A DNA stretch of 64,000 bases from Hoeflea sp. GTDB lineage: Bacteria; Pseudomonadota; Alphaproteobacteria; Rhizobiales; Rhizobiaceae. Numbering within the stretch: the first letter of the stretch is position 1; every line of letters begins with the position of its first letter. Below, in pieces: positions 47,028 through 56,492 of this stretch. Made by a program: the position numbers and the translations under genes. The stretch spans positions 31,545 to 95,544 of the forward strand of contig JAHRFE010000008.1 of NCBI GenBank assembly GCA_019084245.1, written 5' to 3'. The notes beneath the pieces were generated by a model, which saw only the letters and a list, made by a program, of their open reading frames with translations, ran no database searches and was not told the DNA's origin.

Positions 47028-47216
47028 ATGGCTGGAATGAAAAAGGCGCAGCGCATGTCGACAAAAATACTGCTGGTTCTGGTTCTGGTCGCAATGGGGC
47101 TGCATCTGATCAAGCCATTCGGGCTTCCCGGTCTTCGCAAGCGGGCAGATGTCTGGAAGATTGCCATCATTCTCATCTTTGCGATGATGATGGCGCTCGT
47201 TCTGCGTCCTGAATAA
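47028..47216 (+). CDS. Small membrane protein
   Basis: A frame of up to 62 codons with two hydrophobic stretches (about 14-29, ILLVLVLVAMGLHLI, and 44-58, IAIILIFAMMMALVL) joined by a Pro/Arg-rich loop (KPFGLPGLRKRAD). Possible starts are ATGs at 47028 (AGG just upstream), 47037 and 47055. The last 44 bases overlap the 3' end of the convergent GDSL gene. I do not recognise a family name; similar hairpin peptides occur in rhizobial genomes. Confidence 0.6.
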   Translation: MAGMKKAQRMSTKILLVLVLVAMGLHLIKPFGLPGLRKRADVWKIAIILIFAMMMALVLRPE

Positions 47217-47916
47217 ACCGGGCCACATGCTCGGCCCAGTGCTTGTAGCCAAGCGCATTGGCATGAAACCCGTCAATGGCAAAGCCTTCCGGTCCATCGA
47301 TGGGCAGCGGATCGATGGCGGCGCCGCAGCGTTCGTGGCAGAGTTGCGCGCCGGTGGTATTGATGATGGCGGACCGGAGGCCAAGAATGAACGCCAGCGC
47401 CGGCGGCAACGCCGGGACATCCGCCATGGCGATCACCGGAGACCAGTAGATCCTGGCATCGGGCCAGCGGGCGTGGGCCGCATAGAGCAGGCCGCCGAAG
47501 CCTTTCTTGAAGCGGGATTTTGTCACGTAGTTCTTGGCGTCATTGGTGCCGACGGCGAGCACCACATGAGTGAAGTCGCGCTCCTCGATATTGGGAACCA
47601 GGTGATCGCGAATCTCCGCCGCTGTGGCTGAATTGGCGCCGGCGTTGCGCCAGGAGACCGGCTTTCCCGTCATCCGGTTCAGGCACTGGGCAAGCTGCGG
47701 GCCGAGCGTGTCCTCGATGCGGTCGGCGCCAACGCCGGCGGCGGAGGAATCGCCGATGACCAGCAGACGGAACTCGGGCGGCCCCTCGCCGATCAGGCCT
47801 TTGGGCCGGCCGTGCGGTGGCGGAAGCCGGGGCGCGGATTTGCGCACGCCAGCGCCCTGGATGATGGCCACGGGAACAAGCACCCAACTTGTGAGGCTGG
47901 CGAGGAATTTATTCAT
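47173..47916 (-). CDS. SGNH/GDSL-family esterase, membrane-anchored
   Basis: A 247-residue hydrolase with an N-terminal hydrophobic anchor (about 4-22) and a complete SGNH core: LLVIGDSSAAGVGADR (catalytic Ser), a Gly block, VVLAVGTNDAKNYV, and DGFHANALGYKHW with catalytic Asp and His. Substrate unknown. The 3' end overlaps the small membrane gene on the other strand by 44 bases. Confidence 0.88.
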   Translation of the reverse strand: MNKFLASLTSWVLVPVAIIQGAGVRKSAPRLPPPHGRPKGLIGEGPPEFRLLVIGDSSAAGVGADRIEDTLGPQLAQCLNRMTGKPVSWRNAGANSATAAEIRDHLVPNIEERDFTHVVLAVGTNDAKNYVTKSRFKKGFGGLLYAAHARWPDARIYWSPVIAMADVPALPPALAFILGLRSAIINTTGAQLCHERCGAAIDPLPIDGPEGFAIDGFHANALGYKHWAEHVARFIQDAERAPSSSQR

Positions 47917-47970
47917 GAGCCGTTTCAGCCCCCGTCAATCACCATGCATCGATAGCGCCGTCACCTTAAA

Positions 47971-48000
47971 AGGAAACCCGCCGTGTTGCCACGGCGGGTT
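47971..48000 (-). terminator. Rho-independent terminator of fba
   Basis: Read on the minus strand: AACCCGCCGTG, loop GCAA, CACGGCGGGTT, then TCCTTTT. The 11-base stem is perfect. It begins 28 bases after the fba stop. Confidence 0.85.
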
Positions 48001-48028
48001 GCAACAAATCGAATTCGATGATGGCCGG

Positions 48029-48922
48029 TCAGCCGGCGCGGGACGCCTCGTAGATGCTGTCGATCGTGGCGGCCAGCGTCGCATCGAACTCGGCGTCCGA
48101 CTGGCCATGGGAGAGGCCTTCGGTGAGCGCCCGCGAAAACGAGGCGATCACGCCGTCATTGGCGCTGAGCAGGCGATTGGCCTCATCACGGGAATAACCG
48201 CCGGACAGTGCGACGACGCGCATGACGCGTGCATCATCCACCAAGGGCTTGTAGAGATTGGTCTTTGTCGGTAGCGACAGCTTGAGCATGACCTGTTGAC
48301 CCGATGGCAGGGTGTCGAGGTGGCGCACGAGTGCTGACAGCAGCAGCTCTTCGGCCTCGGCTTTGTCGGCGATCTTGATGTTCACTTCCGGTTCGATGAT
48401 CGGCATCAGGCCGTGAGCGAGGATCTGCTTTCCGACTTCAAATTGCTGGGCGACGACGGCCTCGATGCCCTCCTTGTCGGCGGCATTGATGACCGATCGC
48501 ATCTTGGTGCCGAAGACATTCTTGGCGACCGCGCGGTCCAGAAGCGCGTCGAGTCCGCCCATTGGCTTCATCAACTGCACGCCGTTCTCTTCCGCGCCCA
48601 GACCCTGGTCGACCTTCAGAAACGGCACGATTCCGCGCTTGTCCCAGAGATAATCGGCGGTGGGAATGCCGTCGATGTCGCTGTCCATGGTGCGTTCGAA
48701 CAGGATTGCCCCGATCACCTTGTCGCCGGTGAAGGCGGGCGACTTGATGATGCGCGCGCGCATGGCGTGGATCTGCGCGAACATTTCCTCGTCATTGGAA
48801 TAGGCGTCTTCCTCGACACCGTAAAGTTTCAACGCCTTGGGCGTGGACCCGCCCGACTGGTCGAGCGCGGCGATGAAGCCGTCCTTCTGTGTCATCTGCT
48901 GCGCCATGGTTGCATTCATCAT
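48029..48922 (-). CDS. fba: Class I fructose-bisphosphate aldolase
   Basis: A 297-residue Schiff-base aldolase of the short class I type (as in staphylococcal FdaB). Characteristic sequence: [21 protein letters not shown], then FLKVDQGL with the substrate Lys, and the C-terminal [14 protein letters not shown]. The start is uncertain: ATGs at 48940, 48922, 48919 and 48907. I favour 48922 because GGGGAT lies about 8 bases upstream. It is preceded by a 157-base gap with two LacI-type operators, so it has its own regulated promoter despite lying behind pgk. Confidence 0.93.
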   Translation of the reverse strand: MMNATMAQQMTQKDGFIAALDQSGGSTPKALKLYGVEEDAYSNDEEMFAQIHAMRARIIKSPAFTGDKVIGAILFERTMDSDIDGIPTADYLWDKRGIVPFLKVDQGLGAEENGVQLMKPMGGLDALLDRAVAKNVFGTKMRSVINAADKEGIEAVVAQQFEVGKQILAHGLMPIIEPEVNIKIADKAEAEELLLSALVRHLDTLPSGQQVMLKLSLPTKTNLYKPLVDDARVMRVVALSGGYSRDEANRLLSANDGVIASFSRALTEGLSHGQSDAEFDATLAATIDSIYEASRAG

Positions 48923-49001
48923 GCCTGGATCCCCGTTCATCTCAATCTTGAAGGCTGGTTTATCAGATGCAGCTGCGAGAAGAAAATAGGCCCGGGTTCG
49001 T

Positions 49002-49035
49002 TTGAATCGATTGAAGAGCTTTCAATCGATTGAAA
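49002..49035 (-). promoter_or_regulatory. Tandem LacI-family-type operators upstream of fba
   Basis: TTGAATCGATTGAA (49002-49015) and the perfect palindrome TTTCAATCGATTGAAA (49020-49035) share the core AATCGATT, with centres 19 bases apart. They lie about 80-115 bases upstream of the chosen fba start. The CG-centred core with AT arms is typical of LacI/GalR-family sites; a PckR-like regulator is one candidate. Confidence 0.65.
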
Positions 49036-49097
49036 ATAAAAGTGATTTTGACGCGGGGCATGTCGTTCGTCGCTCGAGGTGAAGCGCGGCGCCTGTT

Positions 49098-50294
49098 TCA
49101 CACCTTGAGAACATCGACGCCCGGCAAGGGCTTGCCTTCCATCCATTCCAGAAAGGCGCCGCCGGCGGTGGAGACATAGGTGAAATCCTCAGCCACGCCG
49201 GCGTGATTAAGGGCCGAGACGGTATCGCCGCCGCCGGCCACGGAGACCAGAAGTCCTTCCCCGGTGCGGCGGGCGGCATGCTGGGCCGCCGAGACGGTGG
49301 CCGTGTCGAAGGGCGGAATTTCGAAGGCGCCGAGCGGACCGTTCCAGACCAGCGTGTCGGCCTTGGAAATCCAGGCATTGACGGACGCGATCGATTTCGG
49401 CCCGATATCGAGCATCATCGCGTCAGCCGGGATCGCCGTGACGTCGACAGTCTCGCTGTCTGCATTCGCCTTGAACTCACGCGCCACCACGCCATCGACC
49501 GGCAGCACCAATGCGCAGCCCGCCGCCGTGGCCTCCGCCTCGATCTCGTTGACGGTTGCGGCAAGGTCATGTTCGCACAGCGACTTGCCGACATCGATGC
49601 CGCGGGCGGCCAGGAACGTGTTGGCCATGCCGCCGCCGATCACCAGCGCATCGACCTTCTTGACCAGGTTCTTGAGCAGATCGATCTTGGAGGAGACCTT
49701 TGCCCCGCCGACAATCGCCACCACCGGCCGCGCCGGCTTTCCGAGGCCCTTTTCGAGGGCTATCAATTCGGCCTGCATGGTGCGGCCGGCAAAGGCGGGC
49801 AGCAGATGCGCCAGGCCCTCGGTCGAGGCATGGGCGCGGTGTGCCGCGGAAAAGGCATCGTTGACATAGATGTCGCCGTTTTTTGCCAGTGCTTCAGTGA
49901 ACCCGGGGTCGTTCTTTTCCTCACCGGCATGAAAGCGGGTGTTTTCCAGCAGCAACACATCGCCGTCGACCATGGCGTCCACCGCCTTTTGGGCGGCCTC
50001 GCCAATGCAATCGCTTGCAAAATTGACCCGGTGATCGAGGACGTCTTCAACGACGCCGGCGATCGGATCGAGCGACATCGAGGGGTCGGCCTTGCCCTTG
50101 GGGCGGCCAAAATGCGCAAGCAGGATCACCTTGGCGCCCTTGCCCGACAGTTCCCGGATGGTGGGCGCGACGCGCTCGATGCGGGTCGTGTCGGTGACCT
50201 TGCCATCCTTGACGGGAACGTTGAGATCGACACGCAACAGCACGCGCTTGCCGGTAAGGTCGGTCAGATCATCGAGGGTCTTGAAAGCGGTCAT
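49098..50294 (-). CDS. pgk: Phosphoglycerate kinase
   Basis: A 398-residue glycolytic enzyme. Motifs: [20 protein letters not shown] with substrate Arg/Asp, [20 protein letters not shown] and the nucleotide-binding [15 protein letters not shown]. Length is typical. It precedes fba on the minus strand and follows the antiporter gene; about 100 bases separate it from the antiporter. Confidence 0.97.
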   Translation of the reverse strand: MTAFKTLDDLTDLTGKRVLLRVDLNVPVKDGKVTDTTRIERVAPTIRELSGKGAKVILLAHFGRPKGKADPSMSLDPIAGVVEDVLDHRVNFASDCIGEAAQKAVDAMVDGDVLLLENTRFHAGEEKNDPGFTEALAKNGDIYVNDAFSAAHRAHASTEGLAHLLPAFAGRTMQAELIALEKGLGKPARPVVAIVGGAKVSSKIDLLKNLVKKVDALVIGGGMANTFLAARGIDVGKSLCEHDLAATVNEIEAEATAAGCALVLPVDGVVAREFKANADSETVDVTAIPADAMMLDIGPKSIASVNAWISKADTLVWNGPLGAFEIPPFDTATVSAAQHAARRTGEGLLVSVAGGGDTVSALNHAGVAEDFTYVSTAGGAFLEWMEGKPLPGVDVLKV

Positions 50295-50398
50295 GGCATG
50301 GTCCGTTCGTCGCGTTGGCGGGATTTTGGCGCGAGATTACACCGCTCGGATGACTGCGCAAGGCTGCGGATCAAGATTCCCGCCCGAACCGGCGCTCC

Positions 50399-52198
50399 TT
50401 ACCCGCGGCGTTTGCGCGCGTAGTCCCGTATCCGCTGGATTATCTCGCGCAGGTTCAGAAACAGGGGCAGACGGGTCACTGGCGCCACCGGTTCGAGTGA
50501 AATCCCGACCGATTTTATGATGCCGTGTTCATCGGTCTGGCGAACGATCAGCACAATCCGTCCGACTTTGACACGATCGGCGTATTCAGGGGCATCGCCG
50601 AGGCGATGTTTCATCAGTTCCGCGACCGTCATTGTTTTTTCCGAAGCGCTGAGCAGGCCCGGACCATAGGCAAGATCGAGGTCTTCGACCGTCCCGGACG
50701 GATCGATGGTGAAGGTGCCGAAGAATTCTGTATCGTCGTCCAGCACCTCGACCTTGGAGGCAAACAACCTGTCGAGGAGACGCGAAAACCCGGGCGCGAT
50801 GAACAGGTAGACATGGTCGTTCTCCTGCAGCCGGCCGGCATATTGGTAGCGCATCGATTTACCGTCGCGAATGACCAGCGAGGGGCGCGCCCATCGGGGA
50901 ATCCGTTCGCCACGCAGCACCGGGCTGTCGGCGACCACCCGGTAGGCGAGAAGCTCGTGATTGGCGGTGCCGGGGAGATCGAGCTCAAGCTTGTCGATGG
51001 CGCCGATCTGTGGAGGGACGATCAGCCCGAGGCGGCGGGCTATCGGCTTGACGGTCCACCCCTGAATCGCAAGCGAGACCATCACCACGATGAAGGCTGT
51101 GTTGAAATAGAGTTGCCCGTTCTCGAGATTGCCCAGAATGGGCAGGATGGCCAGGAGGATGGAAACTGCGCCGCGCAAGCCCACCCAGGCCACGAAACCT
51201 GTTTCCCGCTGGGTGTAGTCAAACGGCAGCAGGCACAACCAGACTGCCAGCGGACGGGCAATGAAAACGAGGAATATGGCCAGGGCAATGGCGGGAAGAG
51301 CGATTTGCGGGAATTGCGAAGGCGTGGCGAGAAGGCCGAGCACGAGAAACATGATGATCTGCGCCAGCCAGGTCATGCCTTCCTGGAAGCGGATGATTGA
51401 TGTCTTTGGCCGGATCTTCTTGTTGCCGGCATAGATGCCTGCCACGTAGACTGCGAGGAAGCCGCTGCCGCCAATCGCAGAGGTATAGGCAAAGACCAGA
51501 AGCGCCAGAGCCAGCACGAAGATAGGCGCGAGACCGCGTTCTACCGGAATGCGCCGGATGATCTGAACAATCAGAAACCCGCCGGCAAGTCCAAGCACCA
51601 AGCCCAGGCCGATCTGCTGGGCGAACAACCGAAGCAGGTCGGGTACTGCGCCATCCAGCACCTCACCACTGGCCATGAAGCTGACAAGGGCAGCGGTCAG
51701 GAAAATCGCCATCGGGTCGTTGGTGCCGGACTCGACTTCCAGCGTCGAGCGGACCTTGTCGCGGATGTTGATGCCGCCGGTGCGCAGCAGAAAGAACACC
51801 GCGGCGGCGTCGGTGGAGGCGACGATTGAGCCCAGCAGCAGCCCTTCCAGCCAGCTAAAGCCCAGCAGGAAGCGCGCGGCGACGCCAAACAGGATGGCAG
51901 TGAACAACACGCCGACGGTGGCCAGTGTCAGGGCCGGTATTGCCGCTTGCCGGAAGGAGTGCAGCGAGGTCCCGTAGCCCGAATCAAACAGGATGATCGC
52001 AAGCGCGATCGACCCCAGCATGAAGGCTGCGGAATTGTTGGAGAAATCGATGCCCAGCCCGTCGACGCCAGCCACCAGGCCGATGAGCAGGAAGAGCAGC
52101 AGGAGCGGAGCGCCAAACCGCTCCGCGAGAAGACTGGAAAAAGCAGCAATGAGAATGAGTGACATCGAGGCCAATGTCACGATGTAGAAAGTTTCCAA
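50399..52198 (-). CDS. Potassium/proton antiporter, NhaP2/CvrA type
   Basis: A 599-residue CPA1 antiporter. About 12 membrane helices occupy residues 1-395, including FGAPLLLLFLLIGLVAGVDG near the N-terminus and the ion-binding region STDAAAVFFLLR and ESGTNDPMAIFL. A RCK-C (TrkA_C) domain (about 410-490) and a C-terminal CorC/HlyC-like domain (about 500-590) follow. The start is TTG at 52198, chosen because AGGGA stands 4-8 bases before it and it matches the usual family N-terminus; the upstream frame is unrelated. It sits between gap and pgk, interrupting the glycolytic gene run. Confidence 0.9.
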   Translation of the reverse strand: METFYIVTLASMSLILIAAFSSLLAERFGAPLLLLFLLIGLVAGVDGLGIDFSNNSAAFMLGSIALAIILFDSGYGTSLHSFRQAAIPALTLATVGVLFTAILFGVAARFLLGFSWLEGLLLGSIVASTDAAAVFFLLRTGGINIRDKVRSTLEVESGTNDPMAIFLTAALVSFMASGEVLDGAVPDLLRLFAQQIGLGLVLGLAGGFLIVQIIRRIPVERGLAPIFVLALALLVFAYTSAIGGSGFLAVYVAGIYAGNKKIRPKTSIIRFQEGMTWLAQIIMFLVLGLLATPSQFPQIALPAIALAIFLVFIARPLAVWLCLLPFDYTQRETGFVAWVGLRGAVSILLAILPILGNLENGQLYFNTAFIVVMVSLAIQGWTVKPIARRLGLIVPPQIGAIDKLELDLPGTANHELLAYRVVADSPVLRGERIPRWARPSLVIRDGKSMRYQYAGRLQENDHVYLFIAPGFSRLLDRLFASKVEVLDDDTEFFGTFTIDPSGTVEDLDLAYGPGLLSASEKTMTVAELMKHRLGDAPEYADRVKVGRIVLIVRQTDEHGIIKSVGISLEPVAPVTRLPLFLNLREIIQRIRDYARKRRG

Positions 52199-52396
52199 TC
52201 GCCGTCCCTTGTTCTGACGCCGCGGTAAACTCGAAAATCGGCGTCCAGCGTGTCGAGTATGAAAGAAGGCGGCATTCGGAGCAATGTCCGGATGCACGCG
52301 AAGCGACACTTGCCTTCAAAACAAGGTGACAATTTGTGCGACTTTGGAAAGGCCGATAAGCCGGCAAATATTCAGCTCGAGCATGGGTGGGAATCA

Positions 52397-52428
52397 GCAC
52401 CGCCACCGGTTTGAAACGGTGGCGGTGC
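52397..52428 (-). terminator. Strong hairpin downstream of gap
   Basis: GCACCGCCACCG, an eight-base loop, CGGTGGCGGTGC: a perfect 12-base stem, 49 bases after the gap stop and upstream of the antiporter. There is no T-run, so it may end transcription with Rho or stabilise the gap mRNA. Confidence 0.55.
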
Positions 52429-52477
52429 AATTGTGATCGGTCCAATCAGGGCAGCAATCTAGGTCTGAATTTCAAAC

Positions 52478-53488
52478 CTAGATGAGCTTTGCCATGGCGA
52501 CAGCCGTGTCGCTCATCCGGTTGGAGAAGCCCCACTCATTGTCATACCAGGTCAGGATCGAGCAGAAGGTTCCGTCCATCACCTTGGTCTGGTCCATGTG
52601 GAAGACCGAGGAATGCGGGTTGTGGTTGAAGTCGATGGAGACATTGGGCTCATCGGTAAAGCCCAGAACACCCTTCAGCTCGCCTTCCGCCGCGTCGCGG
52701 ATCGCCTTGTTGATTTCCTCGACGGAGGTGGCGCGCTTGGCGATGAACTTGAGATCGACAACCGAGACATTCGGGGTCGGTACGCGAATGGACATGCCGT
52801 CGAGCTTGCCGTTGAGTTCCGGCAGAACCAGACCCACTGCCTTGGCTGCGCCCGTCGACGTCGGGATCATCGACATGGCGGCTGCGCGGGCGCGGTAGAG
52901 ATCCTTGTGCATGGTGTCGAGCGTCGGCTGATCCCCGGTGTAGGAGTGGATCGTCGTCATCATGCCCTTCTCGATGCCGATGGCATTGTTGAGCACATAG
53001 GCGACCGGCGCCAGGCAGTTGGTGGTGCAGGATGCATTGGAGACGACCAGATCGTCCTTGGTCAGCACATCATGGTTGACGCCGTAGACGATGGTCTTGT
53101 CGGCGCCCGCCGACGGGGCTGACACCAGAACGCGCTTGGCGCCGGCTTCCAGGTGATAGACGGCCTTGTCTTTGGCGGTGAAGATGCCGGTGCATTCCAT
53201 CACGATATCGACGCCGAGGTCGGCCCAGGGCAGGTTCTTGGGATCGCGTTCAGCGAAGACCTTGAATGAATCGCCGCCTTCAATCCGGATCGTGTCGCCA
53301 TCGACCTCGACTGTCTTGGGGAACTTGCCGTGGACCGAATCCCAGCGCAGCAAATGGGCATTGGTTTCAACCGGGCCGAGGTCGTTGATCGCAACGATGT
53401 CGATATCCTGGCGGCCCGATTCATAAATCGCGCGCACCACATTGCGGCCGATCCGGCCAAATCCGTTGATTGCAATCCTGGTCTTCAT
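52478..53488 (-). CDS. gap: Glyceraldehyde-3-phosphate dehydrogenase
   Basis: A 336-residue type I GAPDH. Motifs: [19 protein letters not shown] for NAD, the catalytic [12 protein letters not shown] with active Cys, and TAVAMAKLI at the end. Length is normal. It is transcribed in line with tkt; the gap between tkt and gap is 45 bases. Confidence 0.97.
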   Translation of the reverse strand: MKTRIAINGFGRIGRNVVRAIYESGRQDIDIVAINDLGPVETNAHLLRWDSVHGKFPKTVEVDGDTIRIEGGDSFKVFAERDPKNLPWADLGVDIVMECTGIFTAKDKAVYHLEAGAKRVLVSAPSAGADKTIVYGVNHDVLTKDDLVVSNASCTTNCLAPVAYVLNNAIGIEKGMMTTIHSYTGDQPTLDTMHKDLYRARAAAMSMIPTSTGAAKAVGLVLPELNGKLDGMSIRVPTPNVSVVDLKFIAKRATSVEEINKAIRDAAEGELKGVLGFTDEPNVSIDFNHNPHSSVFHMDQTKVMDGTFCSILTWYDNEWGFSNRMSDTAVAMAKLI

Positions 53489-53533
53489 GCTCGTTCTCCG
53501 TCGCGGGTCTGAGGGCGCCTGTTTCCTTGCGGA

Positions 53534-55525
53534 TCAGGCTTTGTCATGCAGGCGGGCTTCAACCGCGGCAACAGTGGCCTCGGCGGTGATGCCGAAATGC
53601 TCGTAGAGTTCCTTGTAGGGTCCGGACGCGCCGAACCCGGTCATGCCGATGAACAGGCCATCGGAACCGATAAACCGGTCCCATCCCTGACGGATGCCCG
53701 CCTCGATGGCGATCTTGACCTTGGAATCCCCGATAACAGCCCGTTTATACTCCATGCTCTGCTCTTCGAACAACTCGAAGCAGGGCACGGATACCACGCG
53801 GGTGGTGTGACCATTCGCCTCAAGCATCTGGCGCGCTTCGAGCGCGATCTCGATTTCCGAGCCGGTGGCGAAAATGGTCACCTCGGCATCGCTCGAGGAG
53901 ACAAGATCATAGGCGCCGTAGGCGCACAGGTTTTCCTCGGTGAAATCGGTGCGGATGGTGGGCAGGTTCTGCCGGGTCAGCGCGATGCCGCTGGGGCGTT
54001 TGTCCTGTTGCAGGGCAATGTGCCAGCATTCGGCCGCTTCCACTGCGTCCGCGGGACGGAACATCAGCAGATTGGGGATCGCCCGCAAGGCTGCCATCTG
54101 TTCGACCGGCTGGTGGGTCGGGCCATCTTCGCCAAGGCCTATGGAATCATGGGTCAGCACATGGATAACACGGATGCCCATCAGCGCGGCGAGGCGGATC
54201 GAAGGCCGGCAATAGTCGGAAAAGATCAGGAAGCCGCCGGAATAGGGGATCAGGCCGCCATGCAGCGCAATCCCGTTCATCATTGCCGCCATGCCGTGTT
54301 CACGAATGCCGTAGTGAATGTAACGGCCGGAGAAATCATCAGGCGTGATCGCCTTGGTCTGGCTGGTACGGGTGTTGTTCGAGCCGGTCAGGTCGGCGGA
54401 TCCGCCAATGGTTTCGGGCACCACGCCGTTGATGATCTCAAGCGCCATTTCCGAGGATTTGCGGGTGGCGACCGTCGGCAGATCTTCGGTCAGCTTCTGT
54501 TTGTAGGCGATGAGCGCCGGTTCCAGGCTGCCGGGAAGTTCGCCCCGCATGCGGCGTTCGAAGGTCATGCGGACATCGTTTTCAGCCTCCGCGAGGCGGG
54601 CTTCCCAGGCCTTGCGGTCCTTGACCGAGCGGAGGCCGGCCAGCCGCCAGGCGTCGAGGATATCGGACGGCACAATGAAGGGCTCCTCAACCCAGCCGAG
54701 CGCCTTGCGCACGCCAGCAATTTCCTTGTCACCGAGAGGTGAGCCGTGGGCGCCGCTCGTTCCGGCCTTGGTGGGGGCGCCGAAACCGATCACGGTCTTG
54801 GCGGCAATCAGCGTCGGCCGGTCGGAGTCTCGCGCGGCCTCGATGGCCTGCGCGATGGCGTCGGGATCATGTCCGTCAATATCAAGCGTATTCCAGCCCG
54901 AAGCCGCGAACCGCGCCAGCTGGTCGGTTGAATCGGTGAGTGACACCGGACCGTCGATGGAAATCGAGTTGTTGTCCCAGATGACGATCAGCTTGTTGAG
55001 CTTGAGATGGCCTGCGAGCGAAATCGCTTCCTGGCTGATCCCTTCCATCAGGCAGCCGTCGCCAGCGAGCACATAGGTATGATGCTCGACCAGACCGGAT
55101 CCGAATTCGTTGGCGAGCTTGCGCTCCGCGATGGCCATGCCGACAGCGTTGCCGATGCCCTGTCCCAGCGGACCTGTGGTGGTTTCAATGCCCGCCGCAT
55201 GGCCATATTCCGGGTGGCCGGCGGTCGGTGATCCCAACTGGCGGAAATTCTTGATGTCATCCAGCGAGATGTCGTCATAGCCGAGCAGATACAGCAGCGA
55301 ATAGATCAGCATCGAACCGTGGCCGGCGGACAGGACAAAACGGTCGCGGTCGGGCCAGTCGGGCTTCTTCGGATCAAATTTCAGATAGCGCGAGAACAGC
55401 ACTGTGGCGACATCGGCTGCGCCCATCGGCAATCCGGGGTGTCCGGACTTTGCCTTTTCGACGGCGTCCATGGATAGAAACCGGATTGCATTGGCCATCC
55501 GGTCGTGTTTTTCGCGTGAAATCAT
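53534..55525 (-). CDS. tkt: Transketolase
   Basis: A 663-residue thiamine-diphosphate enzyme of the pentose phosphate pathway. Motifs: [14 protein letters not shown], the TPP-binding [13 protein letters not shown] to [31 protein letters not shown], and [17 protein letters not shown]. It heads the minus-strand glycolytic/pentose run tkt-gap-(antiporter)-pgk-fba and is divergent from DUF4164-zapA. Confidence 0.97.
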   Translation of the reverse strand: MISREKHDRMANAIRFLSMDAVEKAKSGHPGLPMGAADVATVLFSRYLKFDPKKPDWPDRDRFVLSAGHGSMLIYSLLYLLGYDDISLDDIKNFRQLGSPTAGHPEYGHAAGIETTTGPLGQGIGNAVGMAIAERKLANEFGSGLVEHHTYVLAGDGCLMEGISQEAISLAGHLKLNKLIVIWDNNSISIDGPVSLTDSTDQLARFAASGWNTLDIDGHDPDAIAQAIEAARDSDRPTLIAAKTVIGFGAPTKAGTSGAHGSPLGDKEIAGVRKALGWVEEPFIVPSDILDAWRLAGLRSVKDRKAWEARLAEAENDVRMTFERRMRGELPGSLEPALIAYKQKLTEDLPTVATRKSSEMALEIINGVVPETIGGSADLTGSNNTRTSQTKAITPDDFSGRYIHYGIREHGMAAMMNGIALHGGLIPYSGGFLIFSDYCRPSIRLAALMGIRVIHVLTHDSIGLGEDGPTHQPVEQMAALRAIPNLLMFRPADAVEAAECWHIALQQDKRPSGIALTRQNLPTIRTDFTEENLCAYGAYDLVSSSDAEVTIFATGSEIEIALEARQMLEANGHTTRVVSVPCFELFEEQSMEYKRAVIGDSKVKIAIEAGIRQGWDRFIGSDGLFIGMTGFGASGPYKELYEHFGITAEATVAAVEARLHDKA

Positions 55526-55760
55526 GATGGTTCCGCTCAGTCGCGTTCAGGTCAGGACCGGACCACAACGGGACCGGATCGAAGGCCGCGCACACATAGC
55601 ACTTGCCTGACGGGAGTCAATAAAGGCGTCGGACTCACAGGCCTGGGGATGCAAGGCGTGGTTTTGTTGACGCCATGTTCGGCTAATGCGTAAAGTCGCG
55701 GCCACAAGTATCCGGAATTCAAGCGATTCGGCTTGTGATCCAGATCCAGGGAAGCCCGCG

Positions 55761-56033
55761 ATGCCCGCTGAAATGACAGTGAAAGCAGCTCTTGAGGCAT
55801 TGAACAAGGCCTTGAATCAGCTGGACAATGAGGTTGACCGGCAAGTCGAGGCGAGCCGCAGTTCGACCGAGGCGGCGGCCGAGCTGGGCCGGATGGTCGA
55901 AGACCGGTCCCGCATTGCCCAGGAACTGGACCAGGCGCAAGACAGGGCGAATCGTCTCGAAGAAGCCAATCGCGAGGTTTCGCGGCGCCTGGTGACGGCC
56001 ATGGAAACGATCAGGGCGGTCTTGGACCGCTAG
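55761..56033 (+). CDS. DUF4164 family coiled-coil protein
   Basis: A 90-residue, almost entirely helical, charged protein (MPAEMTVKAALEALNKALNQ to TAMETIRAVLDR) with heptad periodicity. It is in the position of DUF4164, usually found just upstream of zapA in Rhizobiales. The start at 55761 has CAGGGAAGCCCGCG upstream. It is 65 bases before zapA on the same strand, suggesting co-transcription and a possible link to cell division. Confidence 0.85.
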   Translation: MPAEMTVKAALEALNKALNQLDNEVDRQVEASRSSTEAAAELGRMVEDRSRIAQELDQAQDRANRLEEANREVSRRLVTAMETIRAVLDR

Positions 56034-56098
56034 GGTGTGGTTTTGCGCTGCCGGAGCTCCCGCAGGCGCGATTTCGAACGCAGAACAGGACATGTTGA

Positions 56099-56461
56099 AT
56101 GGCGCAAGTCACCGTCACCATCGACAGCAAGACCTACCGGATGGCTTGCGAAGAGGGTCAGGAAGAGCATTTGAGCGAGCTTGCCAGCCGCTTTGACCGC
56201 TATGTCGGCCATCTCAAGGATCAGTTTGGCGAAATTGGCGATTTGCGCATCACGGTGATGGCCGGGATCATGGTGATGGACGAACTGCACGAATTGCAAA
56301 GGCGGATGCGCGGCCTTGAGGCGGAAGTGGAAACCTTGAAGAAAACTCGCGATACGGTGCTGAGCAAAGCCGACAAGACTGACCAGGAGGTATCCGCGGC
56401 GCTGATCCAGGTGACCGGCAAGATCGAACAGATTGCGGACAAGCTGGCTGGGCGGGCCTAG
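56099..56461 (+). CDS. zapA: Cell division protein ZapA
   Basis: A 120-residue ZapA. It shows VTIDSKTYRMACEEGQEEHL and LASRFDRYVGHLKDQFGEIG, then DLRITVMAGIMVMDELHELQ and a C-terminal coiled coil. ZapA crosslinks FtsZ filaments. The usual neighbours behind zapA in alphaproteobacteria, 6S RNA and formyl-THF cyclo-ligase, are not adjacent here; the regulator gene of the Slam cassette ends 31 bases downstream. Confidence 0.94.
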   Translation: MAQVTVTIDSKTYRMACEEGQEEHLSELASRFDRYVGHLKDQFGEIGDLRITVMAGIMVMDELHELQRRMRGLEAEVETLKKTRDTVLSKADKTDQEVSAALIQVTGKIEQIADKLAGRA

Positions 56462-56492
56462 GGTTATTGCTTGATACGGCGATCGCGGACTG

